Source: Halogeometricum sp. S3BR5-2
Lineage (GTDB): Archaea > Halobacteriota > Halobacteria > Halobacteriales > Haloferacaceae
Assembly: GCF_031624635.1 (NCBI RefSeq)
Contig: NZ_JAMQOQ010000002.1
Coordinates: forward strand, 124,001 to 188,000
Reading direction: 5' to 3'
DNA length: 64,000 nt
Part shown: in pieces, positions 44,942 to 52,729 of the stretch
How positions within the stretch are numbered: position 1 is the stretch's first letter
How the letters are laid out: the number at the start of each line of letters is the position of its first letter
Translations under genes and position numbers: made by a program
The notes under the pieces: model-generated
Database searches by the model: none
What the model was told of the DNA's origin: nothing
Seen by the model: the letters and a program-made list of their open reading frames with translations, nothing else

Positions 44942-45188
44942 ATGCGCCGACCGGGACCGAGCAGACCGTAGGTCTGCGAGGGTCGGTCGGCGAGCGACCG
45001 TGGGAGTGCGCCGACCGGGAATCGAACCCGGACTATTAGCTTGGGAAGCTAATGTCCTACCATTGGACCATCGGCGCGCTTCGTTTCACTCGCGCTCCGG
45101 AGTCAATCTCGCTTCGCTCGATTGACCATCGGCGCTCACTTCGTTCGCCCCGCGGCCGACCTCGCTCCGCTCGATCGACCATCGGCGC
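44942..45188. repeat. partial copies of tRNA-Gly ends around the tRNA gene
   Basis: On the plus strand, TGCGCCGACCGGGA (the 3' end of the tRNA) occurs in the tRNA at 45007-45020 and again at about 44943-44956. The other end of the tRNA, GACCATCGGCGC, occurs in the tRNA at about 45066-45077 and twice more near 45123-45134 and 45177-45188. The spacers contain GCTCGCTTCGCTCG-type short inverted repeats. Confidence 0.8.
45007..45077 (-). tRNA. tRNA-Gly (anticodon CCC)
   Basis: A 71-nt cloverleaf on the minus strand. Acceptor GCGCCGA pairs with TCGGCGC, the anticodon stem TTAGC/GCTAA encloses loop TTCCCAA (anticodon CCC), and the T arm GGGTTCGATTCCC is standard. Discriminator A; no encoded CCA, no intron. 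Confidence 0.96.
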
Positions 45189-45299
45189 GCAACTGTAGAT
45201 TGCTCTCCGGTCACACTTGAACGTAGCGTTTCGCTGACCTCCGCCCGTCGCGCGGCCGATGAAACTGAACGCGCGTCCAGGGAACGCCGCTGATGGGTG

Positions 45300-45306
45300 T
45301 TTATTA
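45300..45306 (+). promoter_or_regulatory. TATA box of nadE
   Basis: TTTATTA 30-36 bp upstream of the nadE ATG, giving a transcript with a leader of only a few bases. Confidence 0.55.
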
Positions 45307-45335
45307 GTTCTCCGAGGTGGTAGCCTCGCTTGATT

Positions 45336-46163
45336 ATGGACGCCACCGTGCTGAGCGACACTGCCCCGTTGGACCTCCGCCTCTCGCCCGACGAACTGGA
45401 GACCACGCGCGACCACATCGTCGAGTTCCTCCGGAGCGTCGTGGACGACGCCGGCGCCGACGGGGCCGTCCTCGGCCTCTCCGGCGGCATCGACAGCACG
45501 ACCGTCGCCCACCTCGCCGTCGAGGCCCTCGGCCCGGAGAACGTCCACGGCGTGGTGATGCCGAGCGAGGTGAACACCGACCGGAACATGAGCGACGCCG
45601 AACGCGTCGCCGAGGATTTGGGCATCGAGTACGACGTGGTCGAGATTCAGCCCATCGCCGAGACGTTCTTCGACGCGTTCCCCGAGGCGGCCGACGACCA
45701 GGTCGCCGCCGGCAACGTCTACGTCCGGACGCGCGGCGTGCTGAACTACTTCGTCGCCAACGCCGAGAACAAACTCGTCCTCGGGACGGGCAACCGCTCG
45801 GAGGCGATGACGGGCTACTTCACGAAGTACGGCGACCAGGCGGTCGACTGCAACCCCATCGGCAACCTGTACAAACAGCAGGTGCGGCAACTCGCCGCCG
45901 CGATGGGCGTCGAGGAGGACCTCGTGATGAAGACGCCCTCCGCGGAGATGTGGGAGGGCCACAGCGACGAGGACGAGATGGGCCTCGACTACGACACCCT
46001 CGACGCCATCCTCGCGATGCACGTCGACGGACCGCTCTCGAAGTCCGCCACGGTCGACCACCTCGGCGTGACCGAAGCACAGGTCGACAGAGTCGTCGAA
46101 CTGGTCGACGGCAGCGAGCACAAGCGGCACATGCCGCCCGCGCCGGAACCGCTCGATATCTGA
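45336..46163 (+). CDS. nadE: NAD+ synthase (ammonia-dependent)
   Basis: A 275-residue NAD synthetase that amidates nicotinic acid adenine dinucleotide. The PP-loop is LSGGIDSTTV (about residues 48-57); VLGTGNRSEAMTGYFTKYGDQAVDCNPIGNLYKQQVRQLA is the conserved dimer and substrate segment, and KTPSAEMWEGHSDEDEMG matches the family loop. There is no glutaminase domain, so free ammonia is the amide donor, as in many archaea. Start set at MDATVLSD; a TTG two codons upstream is less likely. Confidence 0.95.
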   Translation: MDATVLSDTAPLDLRLSPDELETTRDHIVEFLRSVVDDAGADGAVLGLSGGIDSTTVAHLAVEALGPENVHGVVMPSEVNTDRNMSDAERVAEDLGIEYDVVEIQPIAETFFDAFPEAADDQVAAGNVYVRTRGVLNYFVANAENKLVLGTGNRSEAMTGYFTKYGDQAVDCNPIGNLYKQQVRQLAAAMGVEEDLVMKTPSAEMWEGHSDEDEMGLDYDTLDAILAMHVDGPLSKSATVDHLGVTEAQVDRVVELVDGSEHKRHMPPAPEPLDI

Positions 46164-46210
46164 GCCGGCGACGACGCGAACCCGGACGGTCACTCGCGGT
46201 CCCCCTTTTC

Positions 46211-46915
46211 TCAGCCGTCTCTCTCCTCCCGGATGTCGTCGACGTACCGTTCGTGCAACCGGGCGAACGCCTCGGCCTCGGCCCGTTCTCGCGTCTCGTC
46301 GTCCGCGTCGTCGCGGAGGCGCGCTTTCACCGCGCGCAGGGCGTCCGGCCGATTCGCCGCTATCTCGTCGGCCACCGACCGCGGGTCGTCGACGACGCGG
46401 GAGACGAGTCCCATCCGCCGGGCCTCCGGCGCGTCCACGACCCGACCCGAGAGCGCGAAGTCCAGCGCCTCGCCCTCGCCGACGATTCGCGGGAGGCGGA
46501 CGGTGCCGCCCCACGCGCCGAACAGGCCGAAGCGGACGCCCGGTTCCGCGAACGTCGCCCGCGGGGTGGCGACCCGCACGTCGCAGGCGAGAGCGAGTTC
46601 TACACCTCCACCGCGGGCCGCGCCGTCGATTCCGGCGACGACGACGACGGGCGCGTCGGCGATGGCGTTCGCGACCTGCTGTCCCTGCCGAGCGAACGCC
46701 TCGGGGTCGTCGAGCGCCGCCACGCTGTCGAGGTCCGCGCCGGCCGAGAACTGTCCGCCCGCCCCCCGGAGGTAGACCACCGGCGTCGAATCGGGGTCCG
46801 CGCCCGCCACGGCGGCCGCCAGTTCGTCGAGGTCCGAAGGCCGGAGCGCGTTCCGCCGGTCGGGTCGGTCGACGGTCACGACCCGAACCGGTCCGTCCGC
46901 CGTCGTTCGAATCAT
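46211..46915 (-). CDS. enoyl-CoA hydratase/isomerase family protein
   Basis: A 234-residue crotonase-fold enzyme. VYLRGAGGQFSAGADLDS (residues about 48-65) is the first oxyanion-hole segment, and AGIDGAARGGGVELALACDVRVAT (about 93-117) is the second with the characteristic Gly-rich turn. FAEPGVRFGLFGAWGGTVRLPRIVGEGEAL completes the signature; the usual second catalytic Glu is not obvious in this region, so isomerase, hydratase or lyase chemistry is open. It handles an acyl-CoA. No beta-oxidation genes adjoin. Confidence 0.85.
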   Translation of the reverse strand: MIRTTADGPVRVVTVDRPDRRNALRPSDLDELAAAVAGADPDSTPVVYLRGAGGQFSAGADLDSVAALDDPEAFARQGQQVANAIADAPVVVVAGIDGAARGGGVELALACDVRVATPRATFAEPGVRFGLFGAWGGTVRLPRIVGEGEALDFALSGRVVDAPEARRMGLVSRVVDDPRSVADEIAANRPDALRAVKARLRDDADDETRERAEAEAFARLHERYVDDIREERDG

Positions 46916-46975
46916 GCGCGTCCCTCCTGCGCGTTTTCCAAAGGTCTTTGCCCTTCCCGCCGTAACTTTCGGTTA

Positions 46976-47653
46976 ATGGACGACGCCGTGCGGGCCCGCG
47001 ACGCCGCGCGCGAGGCGATCGACGATATCGAGCCGGACCGCCTCCGTGCGGTGTTGTTCGACCGCCTCGACGACGCCTCGATGACGCCCGGTGCGCTGAC
47101 GCTCCTGAGCGCCCGCGCGCTCGAACCCGGCGTGGACGTAGACGCCGACGGACTCGCCGAACGCGCCGCCGGCGTCCAACTCATCTACGAGGGACTCCGA
47201 CTCACGCGGACCTTGGCACACGAGGAACCGTGGCTCAGCGGCGACGACGAGGACATCGCCGGCGACCTGGACGTCATCGCCGCCGACGTGCTCGTCTCCC
47301 GCGGGTTCTACGTGCTCGCGCGGACCGACGCCGCCGACCGGGCCGTCGAGGTGGTCCGCGCGTTCGGCCGCGACCAGACGCTCCGCCGGGCGCAGGACGC
47401 CGCCGACGCCGTCGACCGGAACCTCGAAGCGGATATCTTCACACTCGCCGTCGTCGCCGGGACGACGGCCGTCGGCGGCGACGCCCCGCCCGCCCTCCTC
47501 GAGTACGCCGCCGAACTGGCCCGCGAGTGCGACGCCGAGGAGGACCTCCCGCCGGCGACGACGGCGTTTTCGGACGCCACCACCGAGCGCATCGCGTCGC
47601 TGTCGGTGGCCAGCACGACGGACGACCGGGTGCCGTCGTCGGCGGATCGGTGA
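46976..47653 (+). CDS. all-helical conserved haloarchaeal protein (DUF7114-like)
   Basis: A 225-residue mostly helical protein starting MDDAVRARDAAREAIDDIEPDRLRAVLFD. ALTLLSARALEPGVDVDADGLAERAAGVQLIYEGLRLTRTLA and DLDVIAADVLVSRGFYVLARTDAADRAVEVVRAFGRDQ suggest the helical fold of polyprenyl synthetases or related metal-binding bundles, but the DDxxD motifs of those enzymes are absent. It fits my recollection of DUF7114. Function unknown. It is divergent from the hydratase gene and ends 82 bp before tRNA-Thr. Confidence 0.72.
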   Translation: MDDAVRARDAAREAIDDIEPDRLRAVLFDRLDDASMTPGALTLLSARALEPGVDVDADGLAERAAGVQLIYEGLRLTRTLAHEEPWLSGDDEDIAGDLDVIAADVLVSRGFYVLARTDAADRAVEVVRAFGRDQTLRRAQDAADAVDRNLEADIFTLAVVAGTTAVGGDAPPALLEYAAELARECDAEEDLPPATTAFSDATTERIASLSVASTTDDRVPSSADR

Positions 47654-47698
47654 CGTTCGGTCGCGTGGAACTCCGTGACGTAGGCGGGTCGAATCGAA

Positions 47699-47709
47699 AC
47701 GCCTAAAGA
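47699..47709 (+). promoter_or_regulatory. TATA-like box of tRNA-Thr
   Basis: CGCCTAAAG about 27-34 bp upstream of the first tRNA base; position fits an archaeal promoter. Confidence 0.4.
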
Positions 47710-47735
47710 CGAATCCGGACAACGAACGTATGCGC

Positions 47736-47807
47736 GCCTGGGTAGCTTAGCGGTAAAGCGCGTCCTTGGTAAGGACGAGAGCCGGGGTTCAAATCCCCGC
47801 CTAGGCT
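47736..47807 (+). tRNA. tRNA-Thr (anticodon GGU)
   Basis: A 72-nt cloverleaf. Acceptor GCCTGGG pairs with CCTAGGC (one G-U), anticodon stem CGTCC/GGACG holds loop TTGGTAA (anticodon GGT), and the T arm is CGGGG-TTCAAAT-CCCCG. Discriminator T; CCA not encoded. A 57-nt copy of its 3' part at 49436-49492 marks the end of an inserted segment. Confidence 0.97.
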
Positions 47808-48237
47808 CTTTCCTCCGTACACTCCTTGTACGCACACTTTTCTGGCTATACTCGTCTGAACGAAACCCGTTCAAGATTCGCTTCTCTCGTTAAACAGGGC
47901 ATCCCTCGCCGTAATGCGATTCGCTAAATTGTCAGGACACACAAAACAATCCACAGACAGCGGCGGGATAGACCCGAAATCGACCGGGGGCGCGTCCCCT
48001 CAAGCGACACCCCGGATTTCGATAATTAACGCTCTCACAGAGAGGAATGAAAGTTAGTCAGGACTATGATAGAACACCCTCGATGCGGCGAGATACGGGT
48101 GAAGGATTCGGTGGATTTGGCCCCGGTGGTCGTGGCCGTGAGCCACATCATCGAGGGGGCTGTTCCTTCTGTCCCTCGATGTGGTGAGTAGCCTCAGTAG
48201 GTACAGGCTGTGGGTATATCAGCGCAGATGTCATACC
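47808..48237. other. 430-bp AT-richer stretch inside the element
   Basis: No gene found. It contains two of the three CCTCGATGYGGYGAG motifs (48078-48093 and 48173-48188) and a hairpin between 48140 and 48186 whose 12-bp stem carries a 3-nt bulge. These could be binding sites for an element-encoded protein or remnants of an origin or regulatory region. Confidence 0.55.
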
Positions 48238-48568
48238 TTACGCGTAATTCGCCTTTGCTCGTCGGTACGCGGTGAGAACAAAATACAGACCGATAGCTAC
48301 CACGAACAGCCAAGCTGGGTCTGTGAACAGGTCGATTAAGAACGTTACAGGAGGTTCACTGAGAATCGAAGCGATAAGAACTCCAAGAACGGCGAGGAAC
48401 GCGATGAAAATGCATCCCATGAATACCGTATCACGGAGAACTGAACGTCGGCTCATACCAGCAATACCTCTGGATACCTCATACGTCTTCCGCTGTTACA
48501 CACGCACACCTACTGAGCGGCTGTTTCACTCCAAGTCAGTTGGGGAGAACTCGCCTCGATGTGGTGAG
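48078..48568. repeat. three copies of CCTCGATGYGGYGAG
   Basis: The 15-16 bp motif occurs at 48078-48093 (CCCTCGATGCGGCGAG), 48173-48188 (CCCTCGATGTGGTGAG) and 48554-48568. A partly inverted copy (CCACATCATCGAGGG) near 48142-48156 pairs with the second. All lie within the putative element. Confidence 0.7.
48238..48456 (-). CDS. small two-span membrane protein, 72 aa
   Basis: A 72-residue protein inside the element. Two hydrophobic segments (VFMGCIFIAFLAVLGVLIASIL and PAWLFVVAIGLYFVLTAYR) are connected by a loop EPPVTFLIDLFTD. Both termini carry positive residues (MSRRSV at the start, RRAKANYA at the end), so both ends should be cytoplasmic. It is much less acidic than chromosomal proteins here, in keeping with foreign origin. 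Function unknown. Confidence 0.6.
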   Translation of the reverse strand: MSRRSVLRDTVFMGCIFIAFLAVLGVLIASILSEPPVTFLIDLFTDPAWLFVVAIGLYFVLTAYRRAKANYA

Positions 48569-48623
48569 AAGCTTCGGAAAGTACAGGGAAAGAGCCAAGC
48601 AAAAGCGGCTTGTTTCAACCCGT

Positions 48624-48872
48624 ATGAATCAGAGGCGAATTGGAGATATTTTTCTCGGGGTGACGATGGTCTTGATAGGTGTCGCCCCGCTGGGATTCGC
48701 CCTAACTGGATGGGGAGACCTGATGGCAGGCAACGGATTCAGTGCAATCTCGGGGAACCTCACGACACTTCTTGAAGTGGTTTTCATAGCTTTTGGGTTA
48801 GTTTTAGTCGTAGCAGGCATCAACGTCGTAAGAAATGGCCGTTCCGAGTCGGATACACCTTCACTCTACTAA
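48624..48872 (+). CDS. small two-span membrane protein, 82 aa
   Basis: An 82-residue protein from ATG 48624 with two membrane helices (IFLGVTMVLIGVAPLGFAL and TTLLEVVFIAFGLVLVVAGI) and a basic start (MNQRRIGD). The open frame upstream to 48540 is basic and probably not translated. One of the element's CCTCGATGTGGTGAG motifs lies about 60 bp upstream (48554-48568) and might be an operator. Function unknown. Confidence 0.6.
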   Translation: MNQRRIGDIFLGVTMVLIGVAPLGFALTGWGDLMAGNGFSAISGNLTTLLEVVFIAFGLVLVVAGINVVRNGRSESDTPSLY

Positions 48873-49435
48873 TTCGGAGAGTCTTCTTGCGACTCAGTTA
48901 AGAATCGGTGTGTACAGGTATCATGCCTACACTCCGTTTTGGAAGATTAAGGCAATACTTGCTGTGTAATCTTCCATTCTGTTTATACTTATGTATGAGT
49001 AATATTGACTGGGCGTAGCACGGAGTGACCACATATGGTCTCTTGACGTGCATTCCGGCACACCCAACCACACCCCAGTGGAATATCGGCACCTCTCCCA
49101 CAGAGGAGCTTCTCCCTGCTGCGTCTATTCAAAACGGTAACTTCGCACGCTCTACTATCCAACTGGTTCACCTCAGTTTCTCTGAAACGAACGTGGTACT
49201 CCCCAGTCGATGAAGTGGGCCACACGTATGAACCACACAACACCCCTCACAATTATGGTGTGTCGAGTACGGCAACACTCACCCGAACACGTTTGTCGAT
49301 TTCCGGTGTCCACAGACGGCATACGGGGCCGAATACCCAATTCTTTTATAAGTGGCGTTGCTAATAGAGAGATAAGAAGCGCGCAAAGTGGACGTTTGCG
49401 GCAAAGGTAGCCGCTTTCAGGGCCGAAGGCCTCCT
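48873..49435. other. 563-bp relict region of the element
   Basis: AT-richer than the chromosome. Several frames of 60-85 codons are open on both strands around 48900-49240, without recognisable motifs; they may be remnants of an insertion sequence, which I could not identify. A strong TATA-like TTTTATAA is at about 49343. The right end merges into the partial tRNA copy. Confidence 0.45.
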
Positions 49436-49492
49436 CGGTAAAGCAAGTCCTTGGTAAGGACGAGAGCCCGGGTTCAAATCCCGGCCTAGGCT
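49436..49492 (+). repeat. partial tRNA-Thr copy (attachment-site-like direct repeat)
   Basis: 57 nt matching tRNA-Thr from the D loop to the discriminator with about five differences. The anticodon loop TTGGTAA is unchanged. The T stem reads CCGGG/CCCGG instead of CGGGG/CCCCG, so pairing is kept by paired changes. No acceptor 5' strand or D-stem 5' strand precedes it, so it cannot be a tRNA gene. A further 15-nt copy (GTTCAAATCCCGGCC) lies at 49587-49601. Confidence 0.88.
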
Positions 49493-49687
49493 TTCTGTGA
49501 ACTCAGACCCCCGAGCGACAGCGAGGGGTCCCGAGTGGACGAAAGCCGGACCCGCGGACTTGAACGCACGAGCGCCAGCGAGCGAAGTTCAAATCCCGGC
49601 CACACTGCTGCATTCACCCACCCATCTGCGCTCTCCGTTGAATACACAAGTCTCGCTTCTAACCCTCCTCGCGCGTAACCACGACAA

Positions 49688-50554
49688 GTGAGCCAGACCC
49701 TCGAACTCCCCGAATCCGAAGACGCCGACGCCGAGAACGGTTCCGTCTTCTTCGTCGGGACGGCCACCGTAATCATCAGATACGCCGGATTCACTATCCT
49801 CACCGACCCCAACTTCCTGCACAGCGGCGACCACGCCCACCTCGGGTACGGCATCCGCTCGGAACGCACGACCGACCCCGCAATCGACATCGAGGACCTG
49901 CCGGAGGACCTCGATTTCGTCCTGCTGTCGCACTACCACGGCGACCACTTCGACCACGTCGTCGAGGAGAAATTGGATAAGAACCTCCCCATCGTGACCA
50001 CCGAACACGCCGCCGAGGAACTCGAAGAGAAAGGGTTCCGCGAGACGTACGCGATGGACACCTGGGAGGAAGTAACGGTTCGAAAGGGCGAGGTGGAACT
50101 GGACATCACCTCGACGCCGGGCCGGCACGGCCCGCCGGTGGTCGAGAAGGCGCTTCCGCCCGTGATGGGGAGCGTACTCGAATTTCGCCCGACGGGGGGC
50201 GACGGGCGAACCTCCTTCCGACTGTTCATCAGCGGCGACACGGTGATGTACGACGAGTTGGAGGAGATTCCCGAGCGGTTCCCGGACATCGACCTCGCGC
50301 TCTTGCACCTGGGCGGAACCGAGATTCTCGGCGTCCTCCTGACGATGGACGCCGAACAGGGCGTCGAGGCCGTCGAACTGTTCGACGCCGACGAGAACGT
50401 TCCCGTCCACTACGACGACTACGAGGTGTTCCAGTCGCCGCTATCGGACTTCGAAGAGGCCGTCGAGGCGGCGGGCCTCGAAGACCGGGTCGCGTACGTG
50501 GACCGCGGGGACACCTATCGGTTCGAGGCGTCGGCATCTACCGAAGAAATGTAG
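49688..50554 (+). CDS. MBL-fold metal-dependent hydrolase (UlaG-like)
   Basis: A 288-residue metallo-beta-lactamase-fold enzyme starting at GTG (MSQTLELPES). HYHGDHFD with His82, His84, Asp86 and His87 is the dinuclear metal motif; FVGTATVIIRYAGFTILTDPNF is the opening strand pattern of the UlaG/RomA subgroup, and ISGDTVMYDEL plus VPVHYDDYEVF supply the remaining ligands. It hydrolyses an ester or lactone, substrate unknown. It is the first chromosomal gene after the tRNA-Thr element. Confidence 0.85.
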   Translation: MSQTLELPESEDADAENGSVFFVGTATVIIRYAGFTILTDPNFLHSGDHAHLGYGIRSERTTDPAIDIEDLPEDLDFVLLSHYHGDHFDHVVEEKLDKNLPIVTTEHAAEELEEKGFRETYAMDTWEEVTVRKGEVELDITSTPGRHGPPVVEKALPPVMGSVLEFRPTGGDGRTSFRLFISGDTVMYDELEEIPERFPDIDLALLHLGGTEILGVLLTMDAEQGVEAVELFDADENVPVHYDDYEVFQSPLSDFEEAVEAAGLEDRVAYVDRGDTYRFEASASTEEM

Positions 50555-50557
50555 GCG

Positions 50558-51181
50558 CTACCGGAAGTCCTCGACGAACCGCTCGGGCATCCGTTCGACC
50601 ACGTTCTCGGGCATCGCGTCCACGGCCGTCTGCGCGGCGACGACCATCGGCTTCCGCAGCAGCACGTACACCGCCGAGACGCCGAGGGCGACGAACACGC
50701 CCGTCTGGACGAGGCCGTCGAAGGCGTATATCGCCGGCAGGGCGAACACTCCCGCCGCCAGCAGGTCCTCGGGAGCGCCGTCGTACCGAATCCAGCGACG
50801 CGGCGGAATCCACCGCTTGTGGTAGTGGCTGTAGACGGCGCGCTCGGAGGTGCCCAGCCACGGTTTGAGTTCGAGGCCGCCGCCGAAGGCGTCCATCACC
50901 GAGTGCAGCGCCGCGCTCGCGAGGAACAACGCCACCGACAGCGTCAGCGTCGTCGGCGCGAACGCCGCGACCAGCAGTGCGGGCGCGGCGAGGGCGCTGA
51001 AGTACACCGGGAAGTGAAGCGTCTTGCGGTGCCCCGCGTAGAGGTCGAAATCGGGGAAGAGGCCGCCGAGGGCGGCGGCGAGCACGGGTAGCGGCGTCGC
51101 GCCGGCGGCGCTCTCGGGGAACACCGCGGCGACGACGACGGCGAGCACGACCCCCGCGAGGGCGTGCGTAGTAGCCATCAT
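50558..51181 (-). CDS. DUF457/YdjM-type membrane-bound metal-dependent hydrolase
   Basis: A 207-residue membrane protein of the DUF457 (YdjM) family, beginning MMATTHALAGVVLAVV; either ATG may be used. The family motifs are THALAG at the start, GGLFPDFDLYAG (about residues 39-50), and HSVMDAFGGG (about 92-101). These Asp/His residues near membrane faces resemble phospholipase C-like metal sites, though activity is unproved in most members. About five helices are predicted. Convergent with the preceding MBL gene. Confidence 0.83.
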   Translation of the reverse strand: MMATTHALAGVVLAVVVAAVFPESAAGATPLPVLAAALGGLFPDFDLYAGHRKTLHFPVYFSALAAPALLVAAFAPTTLTLSVALFLASAALHSVMDAFGGGLELKPWLGTSERAVYSHYHKRWIPPRRWIRYDGAPEDLLAAGVFALPAIYAFDGLVQTGVFVALGVSAVYVLLRKPMVVAAQTAVDAMPENVVERMPERFVEDFR

Positions 51182-51296
51182 CGGACTGACCTATGACGAA
51201 GGACGGAAAAACAGTTTCGCGTCTCGTGTTAACACGTGAAATCGGACACGTCGACGCGAGGCGGGGTTTATCGGTGCCTGTCGCGTACGAGGGGGC

Positions 51297-51935
51297 ATGA
51301 GGTGGCGACTCCCGCCGAACGTGGGTTCGCTGGCCGCCGGAGGGATGCGACTGGCCATCGCGGGCGTCCTCGGCGTCGGCGTCGCCACGCTGAACGCCAG
51401 CATCGTCATCAACGCCGCGGGCGCACTGGCCATCACCTACCTCCCGGCGTTCCTGAGTCGGGACTGGGGCATCCGCCTCTCCCCGTCGCTCACGCTGTGG
51501 GTGACGGCCGCCGTCCTGCTCCACGCCCTCGGCATGTTGGGTCTGTACGACGACCTGTGGTGGTACGACCACCTCACGCACACGCTCTCGGCGATGCTGG
51601 TGGCTGCCATCGGCTACGCGGCGACGCGCGCCGTCGACGAGTACAGCGACGCCGTCTACCTCCCTCCGCGGTTCCTGTTCGTGTTCATCCTGACGTTCAC
51701 GCTCGCCGCCGGCGTGCTCTGGGAGGTGCTGGAGTTCTTCACCCGCCTCGCGGCCGACTTCTTCGGCATCGAGGCCGTCCTCGTCCAGTACGGCCTCTCG
51801 GACACCATCGTCGACCTGGTGTTCGACACCGTCGGCGCCGTCATCGTCGCCCTGTTCGGGACGGAGACGCTCTCGGGCGTCGTCGACGCCCTCCACCAAC
51901 GTCTGGAGGATACCCGGACCGACCGCCTCCGGTAG
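51297..51935 (+). CDS. multi-span membrane protein (YjdF/DUF2238-like)
   Basis: A 212-residue integral membrane protein with about six helices. Motifs LGLYDDLWWYDHLTHTLSAML, LWEVLEFFTR and YGLSDTIVDLVFDTVGAVI match the DUF2238/YjdF family, in which the His and Glu residues sit at membrane edges. Function is not established for the family. It is divergent from the DUF457 gene (115-bp spacer), and the pair of unrelated membrane proteins may share a promoter region. Confidence 0.75.
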   Translation: MRWRLPPNVGSLAAGGMRLAIAGVLGVGVATLNASIVINAAGALAITYLPAFLSRDWGIRLSPSLTLWVTAAVLLHALGMLGLYDDLWWYDHLTHTLSAMLVAAIGYAATRAVDEYSDAVYLPPRFLFVFILTFTLAAGVLWEVLEFFTRLAADFFGIEAVLVQYGLSDTIVDLVFDTVGAVIVALFGTETLSGVVDALHQRLEDTRTDRLR

Positions 51936-52023
51936 CGCCGCCTCGACGCCCGTGCCGCGCGCCTCCCGCCGTCCTTTCGTCTCTCGCCACATCCCTCCCC
52001 GCACCTCCTCCGTCGGGTCTACG

Positions 52024-52030
52024 CTTTTAT
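52024..52030 (+). promoter_or_regulatory. TATA box of the TrkA-like gene
   Basis: CTTTTAT 25-31 bp upstream of the ATG at 52055, indicating a leaderless mRNA. Confidence 0.6.
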
Positions 52031-52054
52031 CCTCCGCCGCCGTCAGGTGCGTGT

Positions 52055-52729
52055 ATGAAGGTTGTTATCGTGGGGTACGGTCGCGTCGGCGCGCGAACCG
52101 CGCTCGTACTGCGGGAGGAGGGCCACGAGGTGACGGTCGTCGACAACGACGAACGGAAGGTCGAACGGGCCGAGGAGGCCGGTTTCGAGGTGGTCGAGGG
52201 CGACGGCAGCAGCGAGGCCGTCCTTCGCCGCGCGGGCGCGGAGGAGGCCGACGCCGTCGGCGGACTGACCGGCGACCCGAACGTCAACTTCGCGGCCTGC
52301 ATGATCGGTAAGGAGTTCGGCTGTCGGGCGGTCATGCGCGTCAGCGAGGACTACCGACAGGAGATATACGAGCGCTACGCCGACGACGTGGACGACGTCA
52401 TCTACCCCGAACGCCTCGGCGCGGCCGGCGCGAAGACGGCGCTGCTCGGCGGCGACTTCAACGCCATCGGCGAGTTGACCGAGCAGTTGCGCCTCTCGAT
52501 GCTCGTCGTCCCCGAGGGGGCGCCCGTCGTCGGCCGGAAGGTCGCGGACGTGGACCTCGGCGCCGACGGACGCATCTACGCGCACGGCGGCGCCAGGGAA
52601 CCGATGACCATCCCGCTGCCCGGAACGACCGTCGAGGCGGGCGACAGACTCGCCCTCGTCGCTGACCGCGACCGGTTCGACGACGTCCGGCGCGTGCTCC
52701 TGGGCGAAGACAGAAGGGGGAACGCGTAG
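52055..52729 (+). CDS. TrkA-type NAD-binding potassium channel/transporter regulator
   Basis: A 224-residue RCK protein. Residues 1-120 are the TrkA-N Rossmann domain with GYGRVGARTA (GxGxxG), the acidic VVDNDERK that binds the nucleotide ribose, and ADAVGGLTGDPNVNFAACMIGKEFG. Residues 140-220 are the TrkA-C ligand-sensing domain (LSMLVVPEGAPVVGRKVADVDLG...IYAHGG...LPGTTVEAGDRLALVAD). It gates potassium uptake (Trk/Ktr or MthK type) in response to NAD(H), ATP or other ligands. No transporter subunit gene is adjacent. Confidence 0.9.
   Translation: MKVVIVGYGRVGARTALVLREEGHEVTVVDNDERKVERAEEAGFEVVEGDGSSEAVLRRAGAEEADAVGGLTGDPNVNFAACMIGKEFGCRAVMRVSEDYRQEIYERYADDVDDVIYPERLGAAGAKTALLGGDFNAIGELTEQLRLSMLVVPEGAPVVGRKVADVDLGADGRIYAHGGAREPMTIPLPGTTVEAGDRLALVADRDRFDDVRRVLLGEDRRGNA

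Larger units (their letters stand above)
47808..49492 (+). mobile_element. putative small or decayed integrated element at tRNA-Thr
   Basis: The 1.7-kb segment between tRNA-Thr and the partial tRNA copy (49436-49492) is visibly more AT-rich than its surroundings and carries only two small membrane-protein genes and relict sequence. A tRNA gene on one side and a direct repeat of its 3' part on the other is the standard layout left by tyrosine-integrase elements. No integrase gene is seen, so it is either a remnant or a non-autonomous element. Repeats of CCTCGATGYGGYGAG occur inside. Confidence 0.7.

Noticed and set aside
48900-49243. Transposase remnant in the tRNA-Thr element
   Set aside because: Frames of up to 84 codons exist on both strands, but I could not match any to a transposase motif, so no call is made.
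49436-49492. A second tRNA-Thr gene
   Set aside because: It has the anticodon and T arms but no 5' acceptor strand or 5' D arm, so it cannot fold as a tRNA; treated as an attachment-type direct repeat.
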